A program made the position numbers and the translations under genes. Below the pieces are notes generated by a model. It made no database searches, was not told the DNA's origin, and saw nothing but the letters and a program-made list of their open reading frames with translations. Of a stretch of DNA of 64,000 bases, positions 1-10,271 are shown piece by piece. Numbering within the stretch: the first letter of the stretch is position 1; every line of letters starts with the position of its first letter. The stretch is from Salsipaludibacter albus (GTDB lineage: Bacteria > Actinomycetota > Nitriliruptoria > Nitriliruptorales > Nitriliruptoraceae), in contig NZ_JAHOPH010000014.1 in the NCBI RefSeq assembly GCF_019798055.1, positions 35,338 to 99,337 of the forward strand. The letters run 5' to 3'.

Positions 1-400
1 CATCGGCGTCCGAGACACCCGGCACCCAGAGCACGACCGGACACTCGCCGTCCTCGGTCCGGTGGCGGGTGTCCAGGACGTAGTACTCACCGAGGCCCGT
101 CTCGCCGATGATCACCAGGCCCTCGGCCAGGTCGAACTTCCAGCGCTCGTCCAGGGTCAGCCAGACGCCGTTGGGGACCGAGGCGGAGGTGAAGTTGTCC
201 GTCGTGACGCCATAGAACTCGCGCCCTCCGACACTGCCGGCCCCGAGTTCCAGGACGAACCGCCGATACGTCGGGGGGAAGGCAACGTCCAATGCCTGTT
301 CCGCGGATGCGACCAGCGCGGGGTCGCGCGGACCGATGAATCGAGCGCGATCGGACCCGGCGATGGCCTGGAGGGCATCGTCGAGGTGGCTCATAGGCAT
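1..400 (-). CDS. SUKH (SMI1/KNR4) immunity protein, partial
   Basis: Reading the minus strand from ATG at 400 (or ATG at 394) gives at least 131 residues before the window edge, so the C-terminus is missing. The visible protein shows the SUKH pattern: an N-terminal helix (SHLDDALQAIAG), then 'FPPTYRRFVLELGAGSVGG' with the hallmark LG.GS, then 'EFYGVTTDNF', and late beta strands 'YYVLDTRH' and 'GECPVVLW'. Members of this superfamily are known cytoplasmic immunity proteins that neutralise nuclease toxins of polymorphic toxin systems. The gene begins 7 nt after the stop codon of the RHS toxin gene, the usual toxin-immunity order, so it most likely protects against the LHH nuclease encoded there. 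No clear Shine-Dalgarno precedes either start, which suggests translational coupling to the toxin gene. Confidence 0.85.
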   Translation of the reverse strand, partial: MPMSHLDDALQAIAGSDRARFIGPRDPALVASAEQALDVAFPPTYRRFVLELGAGSVGGREFYGVTTDNFTSASVPNGVWLTLDERWKFDLAEGLVIIGETGLGEYYVLDTRHRTEDGECPVVLWVPGVSDAD

Positions 401-407
401 GGCAGGC

Positions 408-3400
408 TCACAAGAAGTCCTTCGCGCGCCACTGCCAGTAGTCCGATCGCCAGCGATTGAACGCCGCACGGTCGATCCCCGACGGAATCGTGTTGGGGTT
501 GATGTGGAGGATCCGCGAGTACTGCTGGTGCATCGTCGCCGTGATCTCGGCGATCGGTCCGTCCTGGGTCTGGAGCATATGGTGCAGGTTGACCGAGCGG
601 CCATCCGGGCCGATCGGCGCCAGACCGTCCTGCATCCGTTGGAGATTGGTGCGCCCGAGGTCATCCACGAAGCTCGGGTCTATCAGGTCCGTCCGCTGGT
701 ACACCCGGTGGGCTCCGAAGTCATTCCGCGACCACAGTGGCGACCGCGCGAAGTCGTCGGCCGCGCCTGTACCGGTGCTGGGCGTGCTCGTGCTGCGCGA
801 GACCCCCAGGCGGCGCGCGAGTGCTGGGATGATTGCGTCAAGGATCCCGCCGGCCGCGGCACCGATGAGACCTTCGAGCAATGCTGCACCCCAGTCGACG
901 CCGCCGCCGGCGACGCCCTGGCGGGTAGCGGAATCGGTGAAGCCGCCGACACCGCCGCCGATGAGGCCGGCGGCCCACATCGGCAGGCCGAGCGCGGCAG
1001 CAAGGGCCCAGGCGGCACCGCCGAGCGCGCCGCCGACCAGCCCGCCGAAGCCCCACGAGGCCAGGCAGGTCCAGTCGCTGGGGGAGTCACAGGCGAACGC
1101 GCCGATCCCGAGCCCGAACGCGCCACCGAGGATTCCGCCGACCAGCGCCGAGCGGCCGATCAGCGACGCGTACTCCACCAGTGCGACGCCGCCGGTTGGG
1201 TCGGTCCACGACGTCGGGTTCGAGCCGACGTAGCCGTACAGGTTGTAGCCGGCCGATCCCGGTGCGCCGGGCTGGACCGGGTCCTGGGACAGCCAGCGGC
1301 CCATCCCGGGGTCCATCGACCGCAGCGGAGCGGCGACCAGCCCGGTCGGGTCCTGGAGGTGTCCGGTGAACCCGAAAGGCGACGCGGTGCCGGTGGCAGC
1401 CTGCACGCCGAACGGATCGAAGGTGGCCGTGCCCGCCAACGCACCGGACGGGTCCGTGACCCCGGTGATCGAGCCGAGGTGGTCGGCCTGCAACCACCCG
1501 GCCTCACCACCGACCTCCTGCGCCAGCGGGCCGGCCGGGCCGTGGGCGAAGGCGTCCCCGCCGGCAGCGAGCAGGCTGCCGGTGGTCCGGTCGAGTAGTT
1601 GGGGTTGCCCGTCGACCTCGACCCGCAGGCCGTCACCCGCGTAGTCGTAGGTTCCGGTGCCTTCGTCGGTCGCGGAGGATGCGAGCCGGCCGGCCCAGTC
1701 CCACGTGTAGGTGTCGTCGCCGACCGAGGTGACGTTGCCGGCCGCGTCGTGGGTCACCGCCTCGCCGCCGACCGAGGTCAGCAGCCCGGTGTCGGGATCG
1801 ATGTCGGAGCCGGTGATGACCCCGTCGACTGTCTGGGACGTGCGGTTGGACGCGGCGTCGTAGGTCCACGCGTAGTCGCCGTCCGGTGTGGTCGCCGCGA
1901 CCAGGCGGTTGAGGTCGTCCAGTTCGTAGCTCGACGTCCCGTCCGGCCCGTCCAGGGCGGTGACGTTGCCGGCGACGTCACGGGTGACGTCCCAGGCCCG
2001 GGTGGTGCCGTCGGCCAGGGCGTGCCCGACCGTGTCCAGCCGCCCGGCGGCGTCGTATGTCCAGGTCGAGTCGACCCCGTTGGGGCGCTCGAGGCTGGCC
2101 AGCCGGCCGTCGCCGTCGAACCCGACGTCCACCACGCCCAGTCCCTCGACATCGATCGTGTCCGGCGCACCGGCGTCGTCGTGGGTGATCACCTGGTCCA
2201 GCGCGGTCGGAGAGGTCAACGACGTCCGCCGCCCGGCCAGGTCGTAGCCGTACGCGACCGTCCCGGCCGCGTCGGTCACGCCGGTCAGCCGGCCCCGGGT
2301 GTCGCGCTGGTAGGTGGTGGTGCCGACCGGGTCGACCATGCCGGTGAGCAGCCCGGTCGTGTCGTAGTCGTAACCGTGGTGCTCACCGGCCACGTCGACC
2401 GAGGTCAGGCGGTCGGCGTCGTCCCAGCCGTAGGTGACCTCGATCCCGCGCGCGTCGGTGGAGGTCTCGACACGGCCGGACGCGTCGCGGACCCAGGTGG
2501 TCGTGCCGGCGCCCGGCAGCGTCGCGGTCTCGAGGTCGCCCACGTCGTCGTAGGTGAAGGTCCGTTCCACGCCGATCGGGTCGGTGATCGAGGTCACGTC
2601 GCCTACCGCGTCGTAGTCGTAGGTGACGACCCCGTCGCGGTGGTCGGTGATGGTCTCGAGCCGGCCCACGTCGTCGTAGCCGTATCGGGTGAGGTGGTCG
2701 AGCTGGTCGAGGAACTCCACGACCCGGCCGGCGTCGTCGTTGACGTAGGTCGTCGACCCGACGTTGTCGGCGGTGCCGACCAGGAAGCCGGCGTCGTCGT
2801 AGGTCCACGACTGGAACGCACCGGACGGTGCCTCGGACCGGGTCACCCGGTCCAGGGCGTCCCACTCGGTGGTGAACCGGCGCCCGGCACCGTCGACCAC
2901 GGCGACGGTCCGTCCCGCCGCGTCGTACTCATAGCTGGTGGTCACGCCGGTCGGGTCGGTGACCGACTTCAGCCAGCCCATCTCGTAGTAGTCCATCGTC
3001 GAGACGGCGTCGGGCCCGTCCGGGTCCAGCGCGGTGACGCTGGTGACCCGCCCGGCCCGGTCGTGGCCGTACTCGGTGACACGGTCCTCGGGGTCCACAA
3101 CCCGGGTGACCCGGCCGGCGCCGTCACGCGTGAAGCGCACCTCGCCGTCGTCTGGGCCGACGATCCGCTCGACTCGGCGGTACGGGTCGTAGATCCACTC
3201 GGTGAGACCGCCGGTCGGGGTCTCGACCGAGGTGATCGCGCCCACGGCGTCGTAGGCGATCCGGGTGATGCCCTCGCGCGGGTCGGTGATGACCGTCGGC
3301 CGTCCGGCGTGGTCAGTCTCGAACTTCGTGGTGTGGTTGTTGGCGTCGGTGGCGGTCTCGAGGTTGCCCTCGGCGTCGTAGGTCCACGCGGTGGTGCCGT

Positions 3401-6400
3401 CGGCATCGGTCATCGACGTGCGCCTGCCACGGGCGTCGTAGCCGTAGGTGATCCACCGGTCGGTGGCGTCGGTGAAGCGTTCGAGGTTGCCGTCGGCGTC
3501 GTAGGTGTACTCGACCCGCTGGCCGGGGTTCGGACCCTCGATCGCCGCGAGCAACCCGAACCGCGGGTGGAACTCGAACGTGCGCACCGCGCCGGTGGCG
3601 TCCTTGATCCACTCGGGCCGCCCGGAATCGTCGTAGGACGCCTCCCAGGTCCGGCCCAGCGGGTCCGTCCGCTTGGTGACCAGGCCCCGTTCGTACTCGA
3701 ACAGGGTCTCGTAGGTCCGCTCGTCGCCCGTCTCGACCAGGCGCTCGACGTTGCCGTCCTCGTCGTACAGCGTCGTCACCACGCGACCGGTGGCGGTCGT
3801 GACCGTCTCGGCGCGTCCGTCCACGTCGCTTGCGATCTCGGTCGGGTTGCCCTCGGCGTCCAACACCCGGGTCAAGCGACCGTCGACGTACTCCAGGGTC
3901 CCGAGCCGGGCCTCGTCGTCGCCCAGCACCTCGACCAGCCGGTGGTCTTCGTAGCGGTAGCCGGTGGACACGCCGGCGTGGTCGACCACCTCGACCAGGT
4001 CGCCGGCGGTGTCGTAGCGGTAGGTGACGTCCTGGTCACCCGGGCCGTCGACGGTCGTGATCCGGCCCTGTGCGTCCCGGACGAACGCCACGGACGTGCC
4101 GGACGTCGAGGTGATCCCGTCCTCGTCGATTGTGACTGTGTCGCCCAGCCGGTCGCGCATGCTGACGAGCCCGGTGCGGGTGCCCAGCAGGTACTCGGTG
4201 CCGAACTGGTCGGTCAGGCGGAACTGGCGCGGGTTGTAGATCCCGTCGATCCCGAACAGGCCCGAGAGCAGGTCGCCGTTGCTGAAGTACAGCGAGTTGT
4301 TGACCGCGGCCAGCTTCGAGGTGGCCCCGGGCCGGGCCGTGAACTGCGCTGTGGTCAGGCCCGGGAAGAACGTCGAGCCCTTCGCCGGGGTGAGGTCGAA
4401 CTGCTCGACTCGGCCGTCGGGCCAGGTCACGGTCACGACGTGCGGGGTGTCGGACGTGAAGCACAGCGGCACGAAGACCAGCCCGGTGCCACAGCCCTGC
4501 ATGGTCCAGCCACCTTGGCCCAGCGGTCCGTTCGTGGACACCTCGAAGTCGGCGACGTCCAGCGACCATCCGACTCCGAAGTCCCCGGTCGAGCGGTCGA
4601 AGCTGTCGTAGGTGCGCCGGACCTGCACAGGCAGGCCGGCGACCCCGACGTCGAGGTCGAGGTAGGTGGTGACGAACCGGCCGGGCTTGAAGTCGCCGTC
4701 GACGGCGACGTGGGCCTGCACCATGCTGATCGCGCCCGCCGACGTGGTGGCGGTCACCTCGACCACCCACGAGCCGTTCGCGAGCCGGGTCGGGTCCAGC
4801 GTCGCGGCCACGTCGGGTCCGTCGCCTGCGGCCAGCTCGATCGCGGCGGCGTCGCCAGCGCGGCGTGCGGTCACGACCCACGAGACGGTCTCGCCGTCAG
4901 GTGCGGAGAGCGTGGTTGCGAAGTCGAGCGGCATCGTCACCGTCGTGCCGTCGGCCACCGAGAGGGGCTCGATCGTGGCAGGTGGCTCCTCCGGGTTGCC
5001 GCCACCGGTGCCACCGCCGCCGGTGCCACCTCCCCCGCCGCCGCCGGGTGCGCCGTGGACGAACAGGACGGTCGCGTCCCCGAACGGGTCGAACGTGGCC
5101 GGGTCGTCGGACGCGACGTCGGCGTGGTTGGTCGCCGTGACCGTCGCCTGGGCGGACACCTGCTGGACCGCTTCCGGCACGTCGACCGTGACCTTGAAGG
5201 CAATCGCGGCACGGGCCTCGGGGGCGAGGTCGCCCAGGTCGACGACGACCGCGTCCGTGGTGGTGCTCACGGTGCCGGTGTCGGTGGTCGCGGAGCCGGC
5301 GACCAGCGTCGTCCCGGCAGGGATCGGCACGGTCGCGACTGCACCGGTGACGGCCTGCGAGCCCAGGGACGCGACCTCGAGGTCGTAGCGGATCGTGTCG
5401 CCACCGCTCAGCGTCATCGAGGTGTCGGCGTCGATCGCCAACTCACCTGCGAGGTAGGCCACCAGCACGGGGGTGGGCACGACCACGGCCGTGGTCGTGG
5501 CGTTGGCCGAACCGGGCCGGTCCGGGTCGTCGCTGACCGCGTCCTCGACGCCCGGCGCCGAGGCCGTCGCGACCGTGGTCAGCCCGGTCAGGCCGGTCGG
5601 GAAGGGGTCGTCGACCAGCACGGCGAAGGTGATCGTGGTCGACGCACCAGCGGCCAGGGTGCCGACCGGGACGGTCAGGATCCCGTCGGCGAACGTGCCC
5701 ACGCTGGCGGACCCGGTGACGGCGGTCGCGCCGGTCGGGACCGGCACGGTGACGACGACGTCGTCCAGCGCCGTGCCGCCGCTGTTGGTGACCGCCATCG
5801 TGTAGGTCAGCGTGTCGCCGGGGGAGACCCGGCCGTCGCCACCCACGTCGGTCGTCAGCGCGTCGGCCAGCGACACGGCCAGCGCACCGGGGGCGCGGAC
5901 GTTGACGGGCGCGTTCGACCCCAGCGGGCCGTAGGTCGTGCCGGCCGCGTCGGTCCAGGTCACGGCCGCGCGCACGTCGGCGCTCTGGGGCGAGGTCGGG
6001 CTGGTCCAGGTCGCGGTGGACGAGAACCGTTCCCCGACGGCCAGCGTGGTCGGCACGGACGGGTCCAACGTCAGCACCTCGCCGTCCGCGTCGACGTCCA
6101 CGTCGACGTCCAGCGCTCCACGGGTGCCCACCTCGGCGAGGTCGACGTCCCAGTCGCCGGCGTCACCGGCGATCAGCCGGTCGGGACCGGCGGTGTCCAC
6201 GGTCACGATCGGCAGGTGCACCGTCGCGGTCGACAGGTCGACGGGTGCGACCAGTTGGCCGACGGCGCCGGTGCCGGTGGCGAACGCGGCGGTGGCCAGG
6301 GTCGAGCCGTCCAGGGCCAGCAGCCGGGCGAGGTACCCGGCGTCGTCCTCGTCAACGCTGCGTGGGGCGGGGGCCGGGGCGGACCAGGTCCGCTCTATCG

Positions 6401-9400
6401 TGACGACGTCGCCGGGGGCGAGGCTGGCCAGGGCCGGCTCGTCGTCGGCGTCCAACAGGACCGGCCCGTCGATCGGCGACAGCAGGGTCACGACCGGGGC
6501 GGTGACGTCGCCGCCGGCGGCCCGGATCGCCGGGAGCAGGTCAGTGCCGTAGGTGTACAGGCGTCGTGCCTGCACGCCCTCGGGCTGCAGCCCGAACACG
6601 ACCCGGGTGCGCAGCCCGGAGGTCACGTCCGGGTCGAGCAGGTCCTCGACGGCCGGGGCGTCCAGCGCCACGACGGCCTGCGCGCCCCAGGTCGCCCAGG
6701 CACCGGGCTCGACGGTCGTGCCGAGGGGTCCGTCCGGTCCGAACGTGGTCCCCGGACGCGCATTGGCCTCCAGCGTGAGGTCGACCGTGCCGTCGGCCGA
6801 CGACGCGATCGGCTCCCACCCACCGGTGGCCACGGATTGCCGCTCGACCAGCAGGTCGAAGCCGGCGACCGTCGCGGTGACCTCGTCGACGTTCTCGAAG
6901 CCGACCAGGCCAGGCACGACCAGCTGGCCGCCGTCGTGTGACACCGTCACCGACGTGGACAGTTCCTGGCCGGGCACGAGCTCCCCGGTGGTGCCGTCGA
7001 CGTCGACGGTGACGTCGGGTACGAACAGCGGGCCGACGGACGTGTCGTCGGGCGTGGAGCAGTCCGCACCGGTCAGGGCAAGCTCGGATCCGGTGATGGT
7101 GACCCGGTCGCCGACCACCGCACAGTGGAAGCGGTTGTCGGAGCTGGCCAGGGACACCTCGCCGTCGGGGGCGAAGATCGTCCCGAGCATCTTGGAGCCC
7201 TGGGAGTTGAGCTCGATCGCCCGGTCGGCGGACGAGCCGGACAGGAACAGCAGGCCGTCCCAGTACGGCTCGAAGACGGGTCGCGAGCCGGCGATCGAGA
7301 TCGTGCCGGTGGCGACCAGCGTCACGGCGCCGCCCAGCGCGCTTCCGTTGAGCTGGACGTCGCAGTCGACCCAGTGGACGCCGGGCTCGAGCACCTCGTT
7401 GACGACGTGCCAGGTGCCTCCCGCGCACGACCCGCTGTCATCGTGCCAGGCGTCGCCGACGGCGGCGGCCACCGGGCCGTCCGGGGCGAAGTCGGCCAGC
7501 TCGTGGTCCAGCGGGTGCTGGCTGGCCTCCACGACGGCCGTCTCGGCCGGCATCTGGGTCTGGCCGCCGACCTTCAGCGAGCCGACGTACTCGACGGTGT
7601 CGAAGGTCTTGAGCCGACCGACGATGTTGACGTCGTCGTTGCTGTGGACCAGGCCGTGGACCGTCCCGGCGCCACCGCTCCAGTCCAGGGCGTTGCCGGC
7701 CGTCTCGGAGTTCGCCCACAGCGCGACCGGCTCGGAGACACCCAGCTCGGTCAGCGACGCGGCGACCGTGCCGCCGTCGTCGTCGACCAGCGCGACCTCG
7801 ACGGTGTAGGTGCCGGCGTCGGCATAGACGTGGGAGCCGAACACGGCGCCCCAGCCGGAACCTTGCGGGGCGACCTGCGCCGCCGTGGACGTGCCGTCGC
7901 CCCAGTCGATCGAGGCGGTGTGGGTGTCCAGCCAGCCCTGGTCGAGGAACGAGCCCGACACGACCGTGACGCCGCCCGCGACCGAGCGGCCCGAGTCCAC
8001 CTCGATGGTCGGGTCGACATTGGAGACGGTCACGCGCACCCGGTCGGTGTCGGACCGCCCGGCACCGTCGGTGACCGCGACCTCGAAGGTGTAGGTGCCG
8101 TCGTCGGGGGCGACGAACGACGGGGTGGCCGTGTTCGCCCCGGCGAGGAAGATCGGCGGACCGGAGGCGTCGACCTGGGTCCAGGTGTGGGTCAGCTCGC
8201 CGCTGATCGTGGTCAGGGACGAGCACGTCGTGACGGTGTCGGCGCCGCCGGCGTCGGTGCCCGTCACGGAGACGCACAGCTCGTGGGTGCCCGCGGCCAG
8301 CCCCGGCGGCAGGGCGATGGACAGGTCGACGCCCCCCGGCCCGGTGACCGGCAGGCCGAGTTCGCCGGACAGGTCGACCGGGTCGCCGCCGTCGATCGTG
8401 TAGCTGACCGCGGTGATGCGCGAGGCGATGGCGTCGGGCAGCACGTCGGGCAGGTCCTCGACCGTCGCGACGTGGGTGCAGGTGCCGCCGGTCAGGTCGG
8501 CCAGTTCCTGCAGGGTGCGACCGGACGGACCAGACGAGCACGAGTTGGCCGAGCCCACCCCGAAGGACTGGAACGTCACCGGTGGGTCGCAGGGCAGGAC
8601 TGAGGCGAACGACGAACCGGTCGTGGCCTCGCCGTCCGACATCAGCACGGTGACGAGGTTGGGGGTGTCGGCCGTCGCCAGCAGGTCGCACGCGCGCACG
8701 ACGCCGGAGGTGGTGTTGGTGCCACCGCCGTCACGCAGGCGCCGCGCCCCCTCGACGACGTCCAGGATTCCGTCGCCATCGACGTCGGCATCCGGCGGCA
8801 CGAGGTAGGCCACCGATCCGGTGGGGTCGAGGTCGACCTGGCTGGACCCGCTGCTGAACGACACCAGCCCGACGCGGTCGACGGTGCCAGCCGAGAGCAC
8901 GTCGGCGTGCAGGGCCTCCAGCGCGGCGATCTCGCAGTCGAGGATGGTGTTGGAGCCACCGTGGCCGTTCGGGTTGCCGCCACAGCCACCGCCGCCGCCG
9001 GTGCTGCCGGACACGTCCAGGACGTAGACCAGCGTGGTGGCCTCGACGGGTGGGCCCTCGCCGATGCCGGCACGGCCGGCCGCGACCAGCCCCGTCTCGT
9101 CGGGGTCGAGGCCAGCCAGGTCGACCTGCAGGGAGGTGCCGCCGGGCAGCGACAAACCAGCGTCGGACGGGGCGAGGTCGGTGGTGATGCCGGCACGGGA
9201 CGCGGTGGAGTCCAGCGTCACCGTGGAGCCCTCGTCGACCTCCTGGTCGTCGCCAGCGTCGGCGTTGGGCTGCAGCGATCCGGTGGCCGTCACCTCGACC
9301 GTGTCGGTGTCGGTCGCCGTGCCGTCGCTGACGGTCAGCTCGATCGTGGCGGTGCCAGGTCCCTCGGCCGTGACCACCGGGTTGGCGGTCTGGGCGTCGG

Positions 9401-10271
9401 ACAGGGCGAACGGGCCACCGACCTCGGCGACGATCGCCCAGTCGTACGACAGCACGTCACCGTCGGGGTCCGTGGAACCGGACCCGTCCAGGGTGGCGGA
9501 ACGGGCGAGGTCGAAGCTGACGTCGTCGCCGGCGTCGGCGGTCGGTGGCGACGTCAGGTGCCGGTACTGGAAGTCGCGGTAGGCGACGGATGCCTGGGAC
9601 TGGTCGTAGACCCCGATCCGACCGGGCAGGAAGGTCCCTTCGGCGCTGAGGCGCAGGACGTCGTCGACGTAGACCTCGACGAGGTCGTGCCGGTAGACCA
9701 TCCGCACGTCGTACCACGTGCTGGCCCGCCAGCCGGTCCCGCCCCCGGTGTCACGGTCCAGTTCCGTGGTCCCGGCACGGGGCGGGTCCGAGAACCAGGT
9801 GTTGTCGAAACTGTTGGGGGTGGTGGTGATCACCGTGCCGTTGATGCTGGACAGCTTCATGCCCTCGGGCGCTCCACCCTGGGCCTGCTCCTTCCAGCCG
9901 AAGATGACGGTCTCGGTCTCCTGCCACGGGTCATCGCCCGCGGCGACCGGACGGCGATGACCCGCGACCAGGCCGATGAGGTCGTTGTCCGAGCCCGTGT
10001 CGACGCGGACCTGCCCACGCATCTCGACGTCGACCAGGTTGTCCACGTCCGAAACCATCGTCGTGAACTCGCCGTTGGTCAGCTGGCGGACCAGTCCGCC
10101 ACCCGCCTCCACCACCCAGTTGCTCGGTCCGCCCTCCACGTGCCAGTCGTTGAAGTTGACGTCGATCCAGCCATCGTCCTGGGCACTGGCCGGGATCGCG
10201 GTGACGCCGAGGCCGGCGACCAGCGCCAACAACAGGAAGGGAACGAGGTGCTGTCGGAGCCGGTGCGTCAC
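408..10271 (-). CDS. Giant secreted RHS/YD-repeat polymorphic toxin with LHH nuclease tip
   Basis: The start is GTG at 10271, preceded by GGAGG 5 nt upstream; an in-frame GTG at 10283 lies before that Shine-Dalgarno. Approximate layout in residues: Sec signal peptide (1-32, ending ASA); LamG/DUF1080-like fold (35-240); PKD domain (245-335); VWA domain with DVSGSTG metal site (414-624); two more PKD-type domains (694-842); a beta-helix-like segment (850-1070); two DUF11 repeats (1460-1700); Gly-rich linker (near 1745); DUF6531-type RHS entry (near 1860, 'VQVRRTYDSFDRSTGDFGVG'); many YD repeats; RHS core 'MDPGMGRWLSQDP' near 2985; glycine-zipper hydrophobic segments (3035-3125); and a C-terminal tip with LHH at 3229-3231 followed by QTQDGPIAEIT and a further H. 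The tip matches the LHH family of HNH/EndoVII nucleases. By analogy the RHS core forms a shell around the toxin. The product is probably exported and surface displayed, and killing of neighbours is inferred. Confidence 0.9.
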   Translation of the reverse strand: MTHRLRQHLVPFLLLALVAGLGVTAIPASAQDDGWIDVNFNDWHVEGGPSNWVVEAGGGLVRQLTNGEFTTMVSDVDNLVDVEMRGQVRVDTGSDNDLIGLVAGHRRPVAAGDDPWQETETVIFGWKEQAQGGAPEGMKLSSINGTVITTTPNSFDNTWFSDPPRAGTTELDRDTGGGTGWRASTWYDVRMVYRHDLVEVYVDDVLRLSAEGTFLPGRIGVYDQSQASVAYRDFQYRHLTSPPTADAGDDVSFDLARSATLDGSGSTDPDGDVLSYDWAIVAEVGGPFALSDAQTANPVVTAEGPGTATIELTVSDGTATDTDTVEVTATGSLQPNADAGDDQEVDEGSTVTLDSTASRAGITTDLAPSDAGLSLPGGTSLQVDLAGLDPDETGLVAAGRAGIGEGPPVEATTLVYVLDVSGSTGGGGGCGGNPNGHGGSNTILDCEIAALEALHADVLSAGTVDRVGLVSFSSGSSQVDLDPTGSVAYLVPPDADVDGDGILDVVEGARRLRDGGGTNTTSGVVRACDLLATADTPNLVTVLMSDGEATTGSSFASVLPCDPPVTFQSFGVGSANSCSSGPSGRTLQELADLTGGTCTHVATVEDLPDVLPDAIASRITAVSYTIDGGDPVDLSGELGLPVTGPGGVDLSIALPPGLAAGTHELCVSVTGTDAGGADTVTTCSSLTTISGELTHTWTQVDASGPPIFLAGANTATPSFVAPDDGTYTFEVAVTDGAGRSDTDRVRVTVSNVDPTIEVDSGRSVAGGVTVVSGSFLDQGWLDTHTASIDWGDGTSTAAQVAPQGSGWGAVFGSHVYADAGTYTVEVALVDDDGGTVAASLTELGVSEPVALWANSETAGNALDWSGGAGTVHGLVHSNDDVNIVGRLKTFDTVEYVGSLKVGGQTQMPAETAVVEASQHPLDHELADFAPDGPVAAAVGDAWHDDSGSCAGGTWHVVNEVLEPGVHWVDCDVQLNGSALGGAVTLVATGTISIAGSRPVFEPYWDGLLFLSGSSADRAIELNSQGSKMLGTIFAPDGEVSLASSDNRFHCAVVGDRVTITGSELALTGADCSTPDDTSVGPLFVPDVTVDVDGTTGELVPGQELSTSVTVSHDGGQLVVPGLVGFENVDEVTATVAGFDLLVERQSVATGGWEPIASSADGTVDLTLEANARPGTTFGPDGPLGTTVEPGAWATWGAQAVVALDAPAVEDLLDPDVTSGLRTRVVFGLQPEGVQARRLYTYGTDLLPAIRAAGGDVTAPVVTLLSPIDGPVLLDADDEPALASLAPGDVVTIERTWSAPAPAPRSVDEDDAGYLARLLALDGSTLATAAFATGTGAVGQLVAPVDLSTATVHLPIVTVDTAGPDRLIAGDAGDWDVDLAEVGTRGALDVDVDVDADGEVLTLDPSVPTTLAVGERFSSTATWTSPTSPQSADVRAAVTWTDAAGTTYGPLGSNAPVNVRAPGALAVSLADALTTDVGGDGRVSPGDTLTYTMAVTNSGGTALDDVVVTVPVPTGATAVTGSASVGTFADGILTVPVGTLAAGASTTITFAVLVDDPFPTGLTGLTTVATASAPGVEDAVSDDPDRPGSANATTTAVVVPTPVLVAYLAGELAIDADTSMTLSGGDTIRYDLEVASLGSQAVTGAVATVPIPAGTTLVAGSATTDTGTVSTTTDAVVVDLGDLAPEARAAIAFKVTVDVPEAVQQVSAQATVTATNHADVASDDPATFDPFGDATVLFVHGAPGGGGGGGTGGGGTGGGNPEEPPATIEPLSVADGTTVTMPLDFATTLSAPDGETVSWVVTARRAGDAAAIELAAGDGPDVAATLDPTRLANGSWVVEVTATTSAGAISMVQAHVAVDGDFKPGRFVTTYLDLDVGVAGLPVQVRRTYDSFDRSTGDFGVGWSLDVADFEVSTNGPLGQGGWTMQGCGTGLVFVPLCFTSDTPHVVTVTWPDGRVEQFDLTPAKGSTFFPGLTTAQFTARPGATSKLAAVNNSLYFSNGDLLSGLFGIDGIYNPRQFRLTDQFGTEYLLGTRTGLVSMRDRLGDTVTIDEDGITSTSGTSVAFVRDAQGRITTVDGPGDQDVTYRYDTAGDLVEVVDHAGVSTGYRYEDHRLVEVLGDDEARLGTLEYVDGRLTRVLDAEGNPTEIASDVDGRAETVTTATGRVVTTLYDEDGNVERLVETGDERTYETLFEYERGLVTKRTDPLGRTWEASYDDSGRPEWIKDATGAVRTFEFHPRFGLLAAIEGPNPGQRVEYTYDADGNLERFTDATDRWITYGYDARGRRTSMTDADGTTAWTYDAEGNLETATDANNHTTKFETDHAGRPTVITDPREGITRIAYDAVGAITSVETPTGGLTEWIYDPYRRVERIVGPDDGEVRFTRDGAGRVTRVVDPEDRVTEYGHDRAGRVTSVTALDPDGPDAVSTMDYYEMGWLKSVTDPTGVTTSYEYDAAGRTVAVVDGAGRRFTTEWDALDRVTRSEAPSGAFQSWTYDDAGFLVGTADNVGSTTYVNDDAGRVVEFLDQLDHLTRYGYDDVGRLETITDHRDGVVTYDYDAVGDVTSITDPIGVERTFTYDDVGDLETATLPGAGTTTWVRDASGRVETSTDARGIEVTYGWDDADRLTSVDVAGEHHGYDYDTTGLLTGMVDPVGTTTYQRDTRGRLTGVTDAAGTVAYGYDLAGRRTSLTSPTALDQVITHDDAGAPDTIDVEGLGVVDVGFDGDGRLASLERPNGVDSTWTYDAAGRLDTVGHALADGTTRAWDVTRDVAGNVTALDGPDGTSSYELDDLNRLVAATTPDGDYAWTYDAASNRTSQTVDGVITGSDIDPDTGLLTSVGGEAVTHDAAGNVTSVGDDTYTWDWAGRLASSATDEGTGTYDYAGDGLRVEVDGQPQLLDRTTGSLLAAGGDAFAHGPAGPLAQEVGGEAGWLQADHLGSITGVTDPSGALAGTATFDPFGVQAATGTASPFGFTGHLQDPTGLVAAPLRSMDPGMGRWLSQDPVQPGAPGSAGYNLYGYVGSNPTSWTDPTGGVALVEYASLIGRSALVGGILGGAFGLGIGAFACDSPSDWTCLASWGFGGLVGGALGGAAWALAAALGLPMWAAGLIGGGVGGFTDSATRQGVAGGGVDWGAALLEGLIGAAAGGILDAIIPALARRLGVSRSTSTPSTGTGAADDFARSPLWSRNDFGAHRVYQRTDLIDPSFVDDLGRTNLQRMQDGLAPIGPDGRSVNLHHMLQTQDGPIAEITATMHQQYSRILHINPNTIPSGIDRAAFNRWRSDYWQWRAKDFL

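Noticed and set aside
1600..4700. Repeated DNA in the RHS gene considered as a CRISPR-like or satellite array
   Set aside because: The repeats are degenerate, codon-phased and encode YD motifs, with no constant repeat or spacer.
1599..6941. Very long open frame on the plus strand opposite the RHS gene
   Set aside because: Its Gly/Arg/Val/Asp-rich, domain-free translation is the antisense image of GC-rich YD repeats; the minus frame has clear domains.
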